Assembly: GCF_905232215.1 (NCBI RefSeq)
Contig: NZ_CAJNKE010000017.1
Span: 1-38,936 of the forward strand
Direction: 5' to 3'
From: Burkholderia sp. LMG 13014
Lineage (GTDB): Bacteria; Pseudomonadota; Gammaproteobacteria; Burkholderiales; Burkholderiaceae
Length of the DNA stretch: 38,936 nt
How positions within the stretch are numbered: the first letter of the stretch is position 1; every line of letters starts with the position of its first letter. Shown here piece by piece: positions 23,603 to 32,242 of the stretch. The position numbers and the translations under genes are program-made. The notes under the pieces are model-generated. The model saw only the letters and a list, made by a program, of their open reading frames with translations, had not been told where the DNA came from and did no database searches.

Positions 23603-26059
23603 CTATGCGCTCGCGCTGCCTGTCGTGTCCGTGTCGGTGCGATGACGGTTCAACAACGCACGATGGAGCGCATGGATGTCCGATGAAATTCCGTCGGACA
23701 CGGCGTGCAGTTGCTGTTCCAGTTCTGCTGCCAGCACACTCGTCTCGGCGTGCCCGGCAATCGCCGCGGCGCCTTTGATCCGATGTGCCGCATGACGTGC
23801 CGCAGCCGCATCGTCCGACGACAGGGCGGCGCCAAGCGCAGCCAGATCCGCATCGACGCTTCGTCGGTAGATTGCGCGAAAGTCCTGCGTTGACGCAGGC
23901 AGCGCCTGAGCGGGCTGCACGGTCTCATTCGTATCGTCGTCGGTCGGACACCACAGATCGAGCATCTGGTGCAGCACGTCGAGTCGCAGCGGTTTGCCGA
24001 GCACGCCATCCATCCCGCTGTCGAAGCAGCGGGCGCGATGCGCATCGTCTGTCGAGGCGGAGATGGCGATGATGGGTGTGCGCGGCTGCCGGCGCCGCTG
24101 TTCGCTGGCGCGCATGCGCTGCGCGACGGTGTAGCCGTCGAGGTCGGGCAGGTCGCAGTCGAGCAGCACCATACCGTAACGCGTGTGCTCGAACGCCTCG
24201 AGCGCCTGCTCGCCGTTGCCGGCAAAGGTCGAGCGGTACGCGAGTGCCTCGAGCTGATGCTGGACCGCATGTTGAACGGCCTCGTGGTCGTCTACGACGA
24301 GAATCATCGGCCCCGTGTCGGTGCGTGGCGTTGCGTCGCGCCCTGCCTGCTCGGTTTCGGCCGCTGGCGGCACGAATGCGGGGCCGGAGGCGTATGCAAT
24401 CGTGTCCGGCGTTGCGATTGGCGCGGTACGTGGTACCGGCAGAATCACCGTGAAGACCGTGCCTTTGTCGGGACTGCTGCTGACGGTAATCGCGCCGCGC
24501 ATCAGGCTGACCAGCTCGCGGCAGATCGACAAGCCCAGTCCGCTGCCGCTTACGCGGCGGCTTCCCGGCTGTTCGACGCGCTGGTAGGGATCGAAAATGC
24601 GGCGCTGGCGCTCGGGCGGGATGCCGATTCCGGTATCGCGGACCTCGATCACGAGCGAGCCCGCCTGCTTCGGTTTGTTGTCGAGATAGTCGACGCGCAA
24701 CGTGATCGAGCCTGCCGACGTGAACTTGATCGCGTTGACGAGCAAATTCAGCACGATCTGCCGTGTGCGTACCGGATCGATCGGCAGATGCAGATCGGCG
24801 GGGCAAGCGAGCTCGAGTTTGAGGTTCAGGCCTTTCTCGTCGATCCGCCAGCGCACCATGTCGACGCTGCGCCGCGCCCATGGCGCGATATGCGTGGGCT
24901 CGGGCGCGAGTGTGACGTTGCGCGATTCGAGCCGGGAGTATTCGAGTATGTCGTCGAGCAGTGTCAGCAGCGATTCCGATGCAGCGATGGCGGCATCGGC
25001 ACGGCCGGCCTGTTTCGGTGCCAGTTTGGAGCGCTGCAGCAGTTCCAGCGACGACAGGATCGTATGCATGGGCGTACGAATCTCGTGGCTGATGAAAGCG
25101 AGAAACATCGCCTTGTCCCGCTCGCTGCGGATCGCCGCGACGCGTGCCCGCCACGAAACGAATGCGATCGCGGCCAGCGCAAGCAAGGTCGCGCCGGCCG
25201 CGGTGGCTTGCCAGCGGTGATAGTAGAGAATTGATTGGAGCGTTGGCTTGCCGTAATCGGCTGATTCGATCCACTGGCGCGGAATCTGCTCGCTCGAGCG
25301 TGCCGGAATTGCTGCCAGGGATTTGTCGAGAATCGATGCGAGCAGCGGCGTATCGCTGCGGGTCGCCATGGCCAGCGCGTACGGGCGGTCAGGCAGGCCG
25401 CCCGAGACGAACAGTTCGCCCTCGAACTGGCGGCGGAGCAGCGGCAGAATCGACATGTCAGGACCGATGGCGACGTCGGCGCTGCCGTTCGCGACAGCCG
25501 CGAGCGCGTCGCGCTCGTCGTCATACGTCAGCAAGGTCATGGGTAGGCCGCTTTGCCGAATCGCGTATTCGAGTCCACCGTTCCCCTTGATCGCGATTCG
25601 TCGGCCAGCCAGGTTTCGGAAAGCGACGAACTGGTTCAGGCGCTCCGATGCCACGACGAACATCGTGCCGACGAAGTACGGTTGACCGACGATGGCGCCG
25701 TTGCGGTACCGCGATATATCGGAAGTCTTCGACACGTCGGGCACCATGTCGATCTTCCCGGACATCAGTGCGTCGTACGAGCCGGCCCATGGGATATCGA
25801 CGTATTCGAAGCGCAGCCCGCTGGCACGTGAAACGGCGTCGAGATACGACGGCACGACACCATTGATTTTCCCGCGCTCACGAAATTCGAACGGGCGCCA
25901 ATTCGAATCGATACGTGTTCGCACCACCGGATGCGCGGCAATCCACGCCTTCTCTTCGGCGGTGAATTGCGGCTCGTTGCTCGCCCATCCAAATGTGGGC
26001 ATCAGCCAGACGAGCACACCCGCGAGGACGGCGCGTCGTTTCACATTCCCCTTGCTCAC
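23603..26059 (-). CDS. cblT: BvgS-like hybrid sensor histidine kinase with Hpt
   Basis: The protein has 818 residues and is a close paralogue of the first kinase: signal leader (1-26), a single periplasmic binding-protein-like sensor (about 35-270), a membrane helix at about 284-303, HisKA His325 in SHEIRTP, HATPase (NLLVNAIKF, GSGLGLSICREL), and a receiver with Asp634 in LLDCDLPDLDGY. Unlike CblS it continues into an Hpt domain with His759 in HRIKG. This is a complete four-step phosphorelay. It converges with cblS and is divergent from cblR. The name follows the order known from B. cenocepacia. Confidence 0.9.
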   Translation of the reverse strand: MSKGNVKRRAVLAGVLVWLMPTFGWASNEPQFTAEEKAWIAAHPVVRTRIDSNWRPFEFRERGKINGVVPSYLDAVSRASGLRFEYVDIPWAGSYDALMSGKIDMVPDVSKTSDISRYRNGAIVGQPYFVGTMFVVASERLNQFVAFRNLAGRRIAIKGNGGLEYAIRQSGLPMTLLTYDDERDALAAVANGSADVAIGPDMSILPLLRRQFEGELFVSGGLPDRPYALAMATRSDTPLLASILDKSLAAIPARSSEQIPRQWIESADYGKPTLQSILYYHRWQATAAGATLLALAAIAFVSWRARVAAIRSERDKAMFLAFISHEIRTPMHTILSSLELLQRSKLAPKQAGRADAAIAASESLLTLLDDILEYSRLESRNVTLAPEPTHIAPWARRSVDMVRWRIDEKGLNLKLELACPADLHLPIDPVRTRQIVLNLLVNAIKFTSAGSITLRVDYLDNKPKQAGSLVIEVRDTGIGIPPERQRRIFDPYQRVEQPGSRRVSGSGLGLSICRELVSLMRGAITVSSSPDKGTVFTVILPVPRTAPIATPDTIAYASGPAFVPPAAETEQAGRDATPRTDTGPMILVVDDHEAVQHAVQHQLEALAYRSTFAGNGEQALEAFEHTRYGMVLLDCDLPDLDGYTVAQRMRASEQRRRQPRTPIIAISASTDDAHRARCFDSGMDGVLGKPLRLDVLHQMLDLWCPTDDDTNETVQPAQALPASTQDFRAIYRRSVDADLAALGAALSSDDAAAARHAAHRIKGAAAIAGHAETSVLAAELEQQLHAVSDGISSDIHALHRALLNRHRTDTDTTGSASA

Positions 26060-26437
26060 GTGGTTCCACCAGGTTGTTGGGCGGGCCGCGACAGGACGGC
26101 TCGCAGTTCATGCCGAACGTCGTGATGATCGCAGGCAACACCGGACAGCAAGGCCGTCATCTTAGGTGGCGCGTTGTGGAAACGCAACGCAACGCGACGA
26201 TCGGCGAATCGTGCAAAGCCGCGTGACGGACGTATGCGACATGCGCGGCATCCCGTCGATGCCGGGCTGCCGACGGCACCGCCGCAGCATGGCCGCCAAC
26301 ATCCGTCTGGCTTGGCTGAAAGGGTTAAAAATTATCCGGAAAGTCGGTAAGCTAATCGAGATAACCATGAACGGCATACCACGACAAGAGCGGATTCGAC
26401 CGTTCGCCGCCGTTCCACAACAGGGAAAGGGGTAACA
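26060..26437. promoter_or_regulatory. Divergent control region between cblT and cblR
   Basis: About 380 bases without a gene. An A/T-rich part around 26325-26370, just upstream of cblR, is the best place for its promoter, but no convincing -35/-10 pair was found. No copy of the TCCTA boxes seen upstream of cblB was found here. Confidence 0.4.
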
Positions 26438-27154
26438 ATGAGGCCAGAGCACCAGCCGATCCGGGTTGCGATCCTCGACGACCACGCCGTCGTCCAGCAC
26501 GGGATCGCCAGTTACCTGACGGAGAAGAACGGGATCGAGGTGGCGGCGAGTTTCGCCAAGTCGCGCGATTTGATCCGCTGGCTCGAGACGAATCACGCCG
26601 ATGTCGTGCTACTCGACTACACGCTCGGTCCCGGCGAGATCGACGGCCTCAATCTCGTCAAGCTCATCAATACACGCTTCCCGGAATGCCGGATCCTGAT
26701 GATGTCGAGCAGCGATACGCCGGCGACCGTGAACATGACGATGCGCGCGGGGGCGCTCGGCTTCTTCGGCAAGAGCGAAGATCTCGGCGAGCTTGCGCAT
26801 GCCATCCGTGTCGTGGCAAACGGGCGTCCGTACATCAGCGCCGAACTGGCCGCGCGGATGGAATCGAGCGCAACGCCCGACCCGCGCATCGCCGACACGA
26901 AGGCGGCGAGCGGCGACGGCACGCTGTCGCCCGAGTCGGTTTCGTCCGGTGACCTGGGCCTCAGCCCGCGCGAGCACGAGGTGCTGCGCTGCTTTCTCGC
27001 CGGCATGTCCGTGTCGGACATCGCCTCGAAGTTCTCCCGCAGCCGCAAGACGATCAGTGCGCAAAAGCAATCGGCATTTCGCAAGCTCGGTATCCGCAGC
27101 GATGCCGAGCTCTTTGCTTCCCGCAAGATGATCGACGAAGGCCGGACCTCCTGA
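26438..27154 (+). CDS. cblR: NarL/FixJ-type response regulator with RcsB-like output domain
   Basis: The 238-residue protein has a receiver at about 8-125 with the phosphorylation site Asp60 in VVLLDYTLGPG and acidic DD at the start (AILDDHAVV). The C-terminal LuxR-type helix-turn-helix (about 172-225) reads LSPREHEVLRCFLAGMSVSD, then RSRKTISAQKQSAFRKLGI, which follows RcsB closely, especially KTIS-QK. An AAGGGG ribosome site precedes the ATG. It is the natural partner of the two kinases, receiving phosphate from the Hpt of CblT. It should activate cblBACDS, for which boxes are visible upstream. Confidence 0.92.
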   Translation: MRPEHQPIRVAILDDHAVVQHGIASYLTEKNGIEVAASFAKSRDLIRWLETNHADVVLLDYTLGPGEIDGLNLVKLINTRFPECRILMMSSSDTPATVNMTMRAGALGFFGKSEDLGELAHAIRVVANGRPYISAELAARMESSATPDPRIADTKAASGDGTLSPESVSSGDLGLSPREHEVLRCFLAGMSVSDIASKFSRSRKTISAQKQSAFRKLGIRSDAELFASRKMIDEGRTS

Positions 27155-27459
27155 TTCCGATGCTGTGGTGTCGGCTTCCGTGCCAAGCACACCGACTATC
27201 CGCACGGTCGTTGATCTTCGTTCGATCCTCCGCGTCGATGATGCCGCACCTTGAACGCACGATCCGGTGAATGCCGCTACCATGAAAGCCGTGTTGCACG
27301 TTGAGCTTCGGCCATGCCGGTTCGCCGCGCGCACACGCAGAGGTGGCGCGGCCGGCTGCCCTGCCAACGACGAAGCGCGGGGTGCCCACCGATCAGCCGT
27401 TGCACCCGCGTCGCTTCGCTCCCGGAATCAACAACAACCGAACCGGAGTACATAACAGC
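27155..27459. other. Intergenic region
   Basis: About 305 bases with no gene. No strong promoter, palindrome or terminator was identified; the cblR transcript may end here. Confidence 0.5.
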
Positions 27460-27888
27460 ATGGCTTTCTACAAGACCCTCATCGCAGCAACCGTCCTCGC
27501 ATCGAGCGTCAGCGCGCACGCGCAGATCGCCGGCGCACAGCCGATCAGCGTGACCGTCGAGCAATCGCAGGCGCTGCTCGAAGGCTGGAGCGTGAAGAAG
27601 AGCGTGCTCGGCAAGGCCGTCTACAACGACACGAACCAGAAGGTCGGCACCGTGCGCGACCTGATCGTCGCACCGGACGGCTCGGTGTCGGCGGCGATCG
27701 TATCGGCCGGCGGCTTCCTCGGCGTGGCCGCGCACGACGTCGCGGTGCCGATCGCGTCGCTCGACGTGCGCAACGGCAACATCTACCTGCCGGGCGCGAC
27801 GAAGGACGCGTTGAAGGCGACGCCTGCGTTCCAGTACGCGAAGGTGCCGTCGCCGCCGAAGCCGAAGAAGGTCGACGACAAGCACTGA
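27460..27888 (+). CDS. Exported PRC-barrel domain protein
   Basis: The 142-residue protein has a signal peptide (MAFYKTLIAATVLASSVSAH, cleavage near AQ). A PRC-barrel domain follows (about 45-120): VKKSVLGKAVYNDTNQKVGT, then VRDLIVAPDGSVSAAIVSAG and AAHDVAVPIASLDVR. The tail is rich in proline and lysine. PRC-barrels are found in ribosome maturation and photosynthetic proteins, but secreted versions like this are of unknown role. The start at 27460 begins the signal peptide with GGAG upstream. It does not clearly belong to the pilus cluster. Confidence 0.83.
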   Translation: MAFYKTLIAATVLASSVSAHAQIAGAQPISVTVEQSQALLEGWSVKKSVLGKAVYNDTNQKVGTVRDLIVAPDGSVSAAIVSAGGFLGVAAHDVAVPIASLDVRNGNIYLPGATKDALKATPAFQYAKVPSPPKPKKVDDKH

Positions 27889-27906
27889 GCACGCACTGAT
27901 TTGCAC

Positions 27907-27931
27907 GGCCCGGCGCGCAACGCGTCGGGCC
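27907..27931. terminator. Stem-loop between convergent genes
   Basis: GGCCCGGCGCG (27907-27917), loop CAA and CGCGTCGGGCC (27921-27931) form an 11-bp stem with a single G-U pair. No T-run follows on either strand, so it is at best a non-canonical bidirectional terminator for the PRC-barrel and DapF-like genes. Confidence 0.4.
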
Positions 27932-27980
27932 TGGTCCGGCCGACTGCTCGCGCAAGAGGCTCGCGTGTCGGTCCGGACAC

Positions 27981-28799
27981 TCAGGCCGCGGGCACTGGCT
28001 CGCCCAGCCAGTTTCCGCTGAACCCGAACGTGACCGGCCCGCTCAGGCGCACACTGCCGGTACCATCCCAATGCACCGTCACGTCGCCGCCGTCGCATTC
28101 GACGCGCACCGACGCATCCAGCAGTCCGCGCCGGATACCGTTGACGACCGCGCCGCACGAACACGATCCCGAACCGAGCGGCACGCCGCCGCCGCGCTCC
28201 CAGATGCGCAGGCGAATATGCGTGCGATCGATGACCTGAACGAAATGCACGTTGGTTTTCTGCGGAAACAGCGGATGTGTTTCGATGGCCGGGCCGCGCG
28301 CCGCGACATCGATCGTGCGGAGATCGTCGACGAAGAACGTGCAATGCGGATTGCCCATGTTGCAGGCGGCCGGTGCGCCGGGCAGCGGCAGCGCGAGGGT
28401 GTCGAGTGCCTCCGCGAGCGGCACGTCGCGCCAGCCGGTGAGCGGCAGGCCCATCTCGACGGTGATCAGGCCGTCCGCCTCCGTCGCGCACTCGAGATAC
28501 CCGCGGGGAGTCCGCAACACGAGCGACGTCATGCCGGTTTCCCGCATCAGTTGCCAGGCGACGCCGCGCGTCGCGCTGCCGCAGGTGTCGAGCGGCGAGC
28601 CGTCGGCATTCCAGAACGCGACGCGGGCCGCCGCGTCGTCGCAGTCCGACACGACCGCGAGCTGGTTGAAGCCGATGCCGCGCTTCCGGTCGCCCATTTG
28701 CCGGGCGAGGTGGCCGTCAATCGCGTGCGCGGTGCCGCGCAGGTCGACGATCGCGAAGTCGTCGCCGTTCGCGTGCATTTTCTGAAATCCGATCGGCAT
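27981..28799 (-). CDS. DapF-family diaminopimelate epimerase/amino-acid racemase
   Basis: The 272-residue protein begins MPIGFQKMHANGDDFAIVD, the usual DapF start. The first catalytic cysteine is Cys73 in LDTCGSATRGVAW, at the position of Cys73 in classic DapF. The second is Cys215 in GSGSCSCGAVVNG. DapF inverts L,L-diaminopimelate without a cofactor. The cysteine surroundings (DTCGS, SCSCGA) differ from the usual NCGNG and ACGTGA, so this is likely a paralogue acting on another amino acid, as histidine racemases of the same fold do. The start at 28799 is chosen over 28856 because the DapF domain begins there. It is divergent from cstA. Confidence 0.85.
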   Translation of the reverse strand: MPIGFQKMHANGDDFAIVDLRGTAHAIDGHLARQMGDRKRGIGFNQLAVVSDCDDAAARVAFWNADGSPLDTCGSATRGVAWQLMRETGMTSLVLRTPRGYLECATEADGLITVEMGLPLTGWRDVPLAEALDTLALPLPGAPAACNMGNPHCTFFVDDLRTIDVAARGPAIETHPLFPQKTNVHFVQVIDRTHIRLRIWERGGGVPLGSGSCSCGAVVNGIRRGLLDASVRVECDGGDVTVHWDGTGSVRLSGPVTFGFSGNWLGEPVPAA

Positions 28800-28888
28800 G
28801 GCGGTTCCGGAAGGGAGGCAGGCGAACACTGTACGTGGCTCGCCGTTCGCGATCAATCGCCGCCCGATATCGCGAATGCGCCGGGCAT

Positions 28889-28920
28889 CTACGTAATTTT
28901 ACGTAGTTCCACATACGTAG
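28889..28920. promoter_or_regulatory. TACGTA triple operator between dapF-like gene and cstA
   Basis: CTACGTAATTTTACGTAG (28889-28906) is a perfect 8-bp inverted repeat with a TT centre, and a third TACGTAG lies at 28914-28920. The minus strand of the palindrome contains TAAAAT (28901-28896), a good -10 for the epimerase gene, with a weaker ATAACT 17 bp upstream (28924-28919). A regulator here would block that promoter and could also act on cstA. The protein is unknown. Confidence 0.5.
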
Positions 28921-29070
28921 TTATCCGCTTGTAAGCCGCCCCCGTCGCACGGAATACTACGGCCCATCGTCGCGGCCGTTGCGAGGCCGTGGCACGACGC
29001 ATCGACGTCACACGTGTGCGGCATCCTCGCCGCATGCCATCTAAAACCACATTGGAGACCAGGAGACGCC

Positions 29071-31149
29071 ATGAATCGGGCTTCCAGTACCCTGCTCTGG
29101 ATCGCAGTCGCGCTGCTCGGCGCGTTCTCGTTCGGCACGATCGCACTCGCACATGGCGAGCGCGTCAGTGCCCTCTGGATCGTGATCGCCGCAGTCTGCG
29201 TGTATCTGATCGCGTATCGCTTCTACAGCCGTTTCATCGCCAGCAAGGTGATGCAGCTCGACGGGCTGCGGATGACGCCGGCCGTCAAGTACAACGACGG
29301 CCTCGACTACGTGCCGACCAACAAGTACGTGCTGTTCGGCCATCACTTCGCCGCGATCGCCGGCGCCGGCCCGCTCGTCGGGCCCGTGCTCGCCGCGCAG
29401 ATGGGCTACATGCCCGGCATGCTGTGGATCCTGGCCGGCGTCGTGTTCGCCGGCGCGGTGCAGGACTTCATCGTGCTGTTCATCTCGACGCGCCGCGACG
29501 GCCGCTCGCTCGGCGATCTCGTCAAGATGGAGCTCGGCACGGTGCCCGGCGTGATCGCGCTGTTCGGCGCGTTCCTGATCATGGTGATCATTCTCGCGGT
29601 GCTCGCGCTGATCGTCGTGAAGGCGCTGACCAATTCGCCGTGGGGCACGTTCACCGTCGCCGCGACGATCCCGATCGCGCTGTTCATGGGCGTCTACACG
29701 CGCTACATCCGTCCGGGCCGTATCGGCGAAGTGTCGATCATCGGCTTCGTGCTGCTGATGGCGTCGATCGCGTTCGGCCAGCACGTGCACGATTCGCCGA
29801 CGCTCGCCGCGTGGTTCACGTTCACGGGCACGCAGCTCACGTGGATCCTGATCGGCTACGGTTTCGTCGCATCGGTGCTGCCGGTGTGGCTGCTGCTCGC
29901 GCCGCGCGACTACCTGTCGACCTTCCTGAAGATCGGGACGATCCTCGGCCTCGCAATCGGCATCCTGGTCGTCGCGCCGGAACTGAAGATGCCCGCGCTG
30001 ACGAAGTTCGTCGACGGCACGGGCCCGGTGTGGTCGGGCGGCCTGTTCCCGTTCCTGTTCATCACGATCGCGTGCGGCGCGGTGTCGGGTTTCCACGCGC
30101 TGATCTCGTCGGGCACGACGCCGAAGCTGATCGACAACGAAACCAACGCGCGCTTCATCGGTTACGGCGCGATGCTGATGGAATCGTTCGTCGCGATCAT
30201 GGCGCTGGTCGCCGCGAGCGTGATCGAGCCGGGCATCTACTTCGCGATGAACGCACCGGCCGCCGTGCTCGGCACGACGCCGGAAGCGGTAGCCAACACC
30301 GTCACGCAATGGGGCTTCGTGCTGACGCCCGACATGCTGACGCAGACCGCGAAGGCCGTCGGTGAAACGACGATCATCGCGCGTGCAGGCGGCGCACCGA
30401 CGCTGGCCGTCGGCATGGCGCACATCCTGCACCAGGTGATCGGCGGCGAAGCGATGATGGCGTTCTGGTATCACTTCGCGATCCTGTTCGAAGCGCTGTT
30501 CATCCTGACGGCCGTCGACGCCGGCACGCGCGCGGGCCGCTTCATGCTGCAGGACCTGCTCGGCACGTTCCACCCGGCGCTCAAGCGCACCGAGTCGCTG
30601 CCCGCGAACCTGGTCGCCACCGCGCTGTGCGTGGCCGCGTGGGGCTACTTCCTGTACCAGGGCGTGGTCGATCCGCTCGGTGGCATCAACACGCTGTGGC
30701 CGCTGTTCGGCATCTCGAACCAGATGCTTGCTGCGATCGCGCTGGTGCTCGGCACCGTCGTGCTGTTCAAGATGAAGCGCGAGCGCTATGCGTGGGTGAC
30801 GATCGTGCCGACCGTGTGGCTGCTGATCTGCACGCTGACCGCCGGCTGGCAGAAGATTTTCGATGCGAACCCGAAGGTCAGCTTCCTCGCGCACGCCGCG
30901 AAGCTGCAGGCCGCGGTGGACGAAGGCAAGGTGCTCGCGCCGGCGAAGTCGATCGCGCAGATGCAGCGGATCATCTTCAACGACTACATCGATGCGGCGC
31001 TGGCCGGGCTGTTCATCTTCGTCGTCGTGGCGATCGCGGTGTACGGTGTGATCGCCGTGCTGCGCGCGCGCCGCGAGTCGAAGCCGACCGTGCGCGAAAC
31101 GCCGTACGAAGCGATGCCGGCCGCGCAGGCGCTCGGCAGCGGACGCTAA
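29071..31149 (+). CDS. cstA: CstA-family peptide/pyruvate transporter
   Basis: The 692-residue membrane protein has about 16 to 18 hydrophobic segments. It carries the CstA core: YNDGLDYVPTNKYVLFGHHF and AAIAGAGPLVGPVLAAQMGY near the N-terminus, VSGFHALISSGTTPKLIDNE centrally, and a C-terminal five-helix part ending with a cytoplasmic basic tail. The family includes BtsT and CstA, proton-driven pyruvate or peptide uptake induced by carbon starvation. The ATG at 29071 has AGGAGAC upstream. The small partner YbdD-type gene follows at 12 bp, which supports the assignment. Peptide versus pyruvate cannot be separated by eye. Confidence 0.93.
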   Translation: MNRASSTLLWIAVALLGAFSFGTIALAHGERVSALWIVIAAVCVYLIAYRFYSRFIASKVMQLDGLRMTPAVKYNDGLDYVPTNKYVLFGHHFAAIAGAGPLVGPVLAAQMGYMPGMLWILAGVVFAGAVQDFIVLFISTRRDGRSLGDLVKMELGTVPGVIALFGAFLIMVIILAVLALIVVKALTNSPWGTFTVAATIPIALFMGVYTRYIRPGRIGEVSIIGFVLLMASIAFGQHVHDSPTLAAWFTFTGTQLTWILIGYGFVASVLPVWLLLAPRDYLSTFLKIGTILGLAIGILVVAPELKMPALTKFVDGTGPVWSGGLFPFLFITIACGAVSGFHALISSGTTPKLIDNETNARFIGYGAMLMESFVAIMALVAASVIEPGIYFAMNAPAAVLGTTPEAVANTVTQWGFVLTPDMLTQTAKAVGETTIIARAGGAPTLAVGMAHILHQVIGGEAMMAFWYHFAILFEALFILTAVDAGTRAGRFMLQDLLGTFHPALKRTESLPANLVATALCVAAWGYFLYQGVVDPLGGINTLWPLFGISNQMLAAIALVLGTVVLFKMKRERYAWVTIVPTVWLLICTLTAGWQKIFDANPKVSFLAHAAKLQAAVDEGKVLAPAKSIAQMQRIIFNDYIDAALAGLFIFVVVAIAVYGVIAVLRARRESKPTVRETPYEAMPAAQALGSGR

Positions 31150-31161
31150 GGGGAGGCCGCG

Positions 31162-31368
31162 ATGTTCAGCGATCTTGGCAGCGACCTGCGCAGCGCGGGG
31201 CGTTACCTCGGGCAGGCGTTGCGGCTGATGGTCGGCCTGCCCGACTACGACACCTACGTCGCGCACATGCGCGCGACCCATCCGGACCGCGAGCCGATGA
31301 CGTACGAGGAATTCTTCCGCGAACGTCAGAATGCGCGGTACGGGTCGGGGGCGGGGAAGTGCTGTTGA
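31162..31368 (+). CDS. YbdD/YjiX family small protein (DUF466)
   Basis: A 68-residue protein reading [20 protein letters not shown], then [20 protein letters not shown] and ending GKCC. It is the usual small partner encoded after cstA or btsT in proteobacteria, possibly a transporter accessory. A GGGGAGG ribosome site and a 12-bp gap after cstA show it is in the same operon. A strong terminator follows. Confidence 0.92.
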   Translation: MFSDLGSDLRSAGRYLGQALRLMVGLPDYDTYVAHMRATHPDREPMTYEEFFRERQNARYGSGAGKCC

Positions 31369-31404
31369 GCCGTACCGCTACAGCGGTTCGGTGATCGACA
31401 GGGA

Positions 31405-31438
31405 AGCGCCGCGAAGGATTTCGCGGCGCTTTTTCTTT
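31405..31438 (+). terminator. Terminator of the cstA operon
   Basis: Perfect 11-bp stem AGCGCCGCGAA (31405-31415), loop GGAT, TTCGCGGCGCT (31420-31430), followed by TTTTCTTT. Confidence 0.93.
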
Positions 31439-31562
31439 GGCGGGCCGGCGGCGCGCATGCGGCGGGAATCGCCGCGCCGTTTGCCGGCGCGCAGCGCGGC
31501 AACGGCCGGCGGCCGGTATCATAGGGTTCATTATTCCCGATGGACCCGCAGGAGAACACGTC

Positions 31563-32183
31563 GTGCATGTCGGTGAGCGTTTCAACAGCATTTCCCATCT
31601 CGTCGGCGCGGTGCTGTCGGTGGTCGGTCTCGTGGCGCTCGTGACGATGGGCGCGCTCGAAGGCGATCCGTACAAGGTGGTGAGCTTTAGCGTGTACGGC
31701 GCGATGCTGATCCTGCTCTACGCAATCTCGACGCTGTACCACAGCGTCCGCAATCCGCGCCTGAAAGCAATCCTGCAGAAGTGCGACCACTCGGCGATCT
31801 ACCTGCTGATCGCCGGCAGCTACACGCCGTTCACGCTGGTCACGCTGCGCGGCCCGTGGGGCTGGTCGCTGTTCGGCGTGAGCTGGGGGCTGGCCGTGTT
31901 CGGCATCGTGCAGGAACTGACACTCGGGCGGCGCACGCGCCTGCTGTCGATGATCCTGTACGTGGCGATGGGCTGGCTCGCACTCGTCGCGGTGCGTCCG
32001 CTGATCCATGCGCTGCCGCCGGTCGGTACCGCGTGGCTCGTGGCCGGCGGCCTGATCTACAGTGCGGGCATCTACTTCTTCATCAACGATGAACGCATCC
32101 GCCACGGGCACGGCATCTGGCATCTGTTCGTGCTGGCCGGGAGCCTGTGCCAGTTCGTCAGTGTCGCGATGTATGTCGCGTGA
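31563..32183 (+). CDS. Hemolysin III/TrhA-family membrane protein
   Basis: The 206-residue protein has about seven membrane segments. It starts from GTG at 31563 with AGGAG upstream. Family marks are GERFNSISHLVGAVL at the N-terminus, LYHSVRNPRLKAILQKCDHS and AIYLLIAGSYTPF centrally, and the C-terminal HGHGIWHLFVLAG. These histidines form the metal site shared with adiponectin-receptor-like (PAQR) hydrolases. In E. coli YqfA/TrhA affects membrane lipid state; the haemolysin name is historical. It stands alone, bounded by terminators and a convergent MFS gene. Confidence 0.9.
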   Translation: MHVGERFNSISHLVGAVLSVVGLVALVTMGALEGDPYKVVSFSVYGAMLILLYAISTLYHSVRNPRLKAILQKCDHSAIYLLIAGSYTPFTLVTLRGPWGWSLFGVSWGLAVFGIVQELTLGRRTRLLSMILYVAMGWLALVAVRPLIHALPPVGTAWLVAGGLIYSAGIYFFINDERIRHGHGIWHLFVLAGSLCQFVSVAMYVA

Positions 32184-32242
32184 GCGGAAGGCGGCGTTGA
32201 GCCGATGACGACGGGCAGGTGGCGCGTCGGCTGCCGCATGCG

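Noticed and set aside
29041-31281. 746-codon open frame on the minus strand under cstA
   Set aside because: Composition is dominated by Arg, His, Asp and Glu with no fold-like pattern; it mirrors the codons of cstA.
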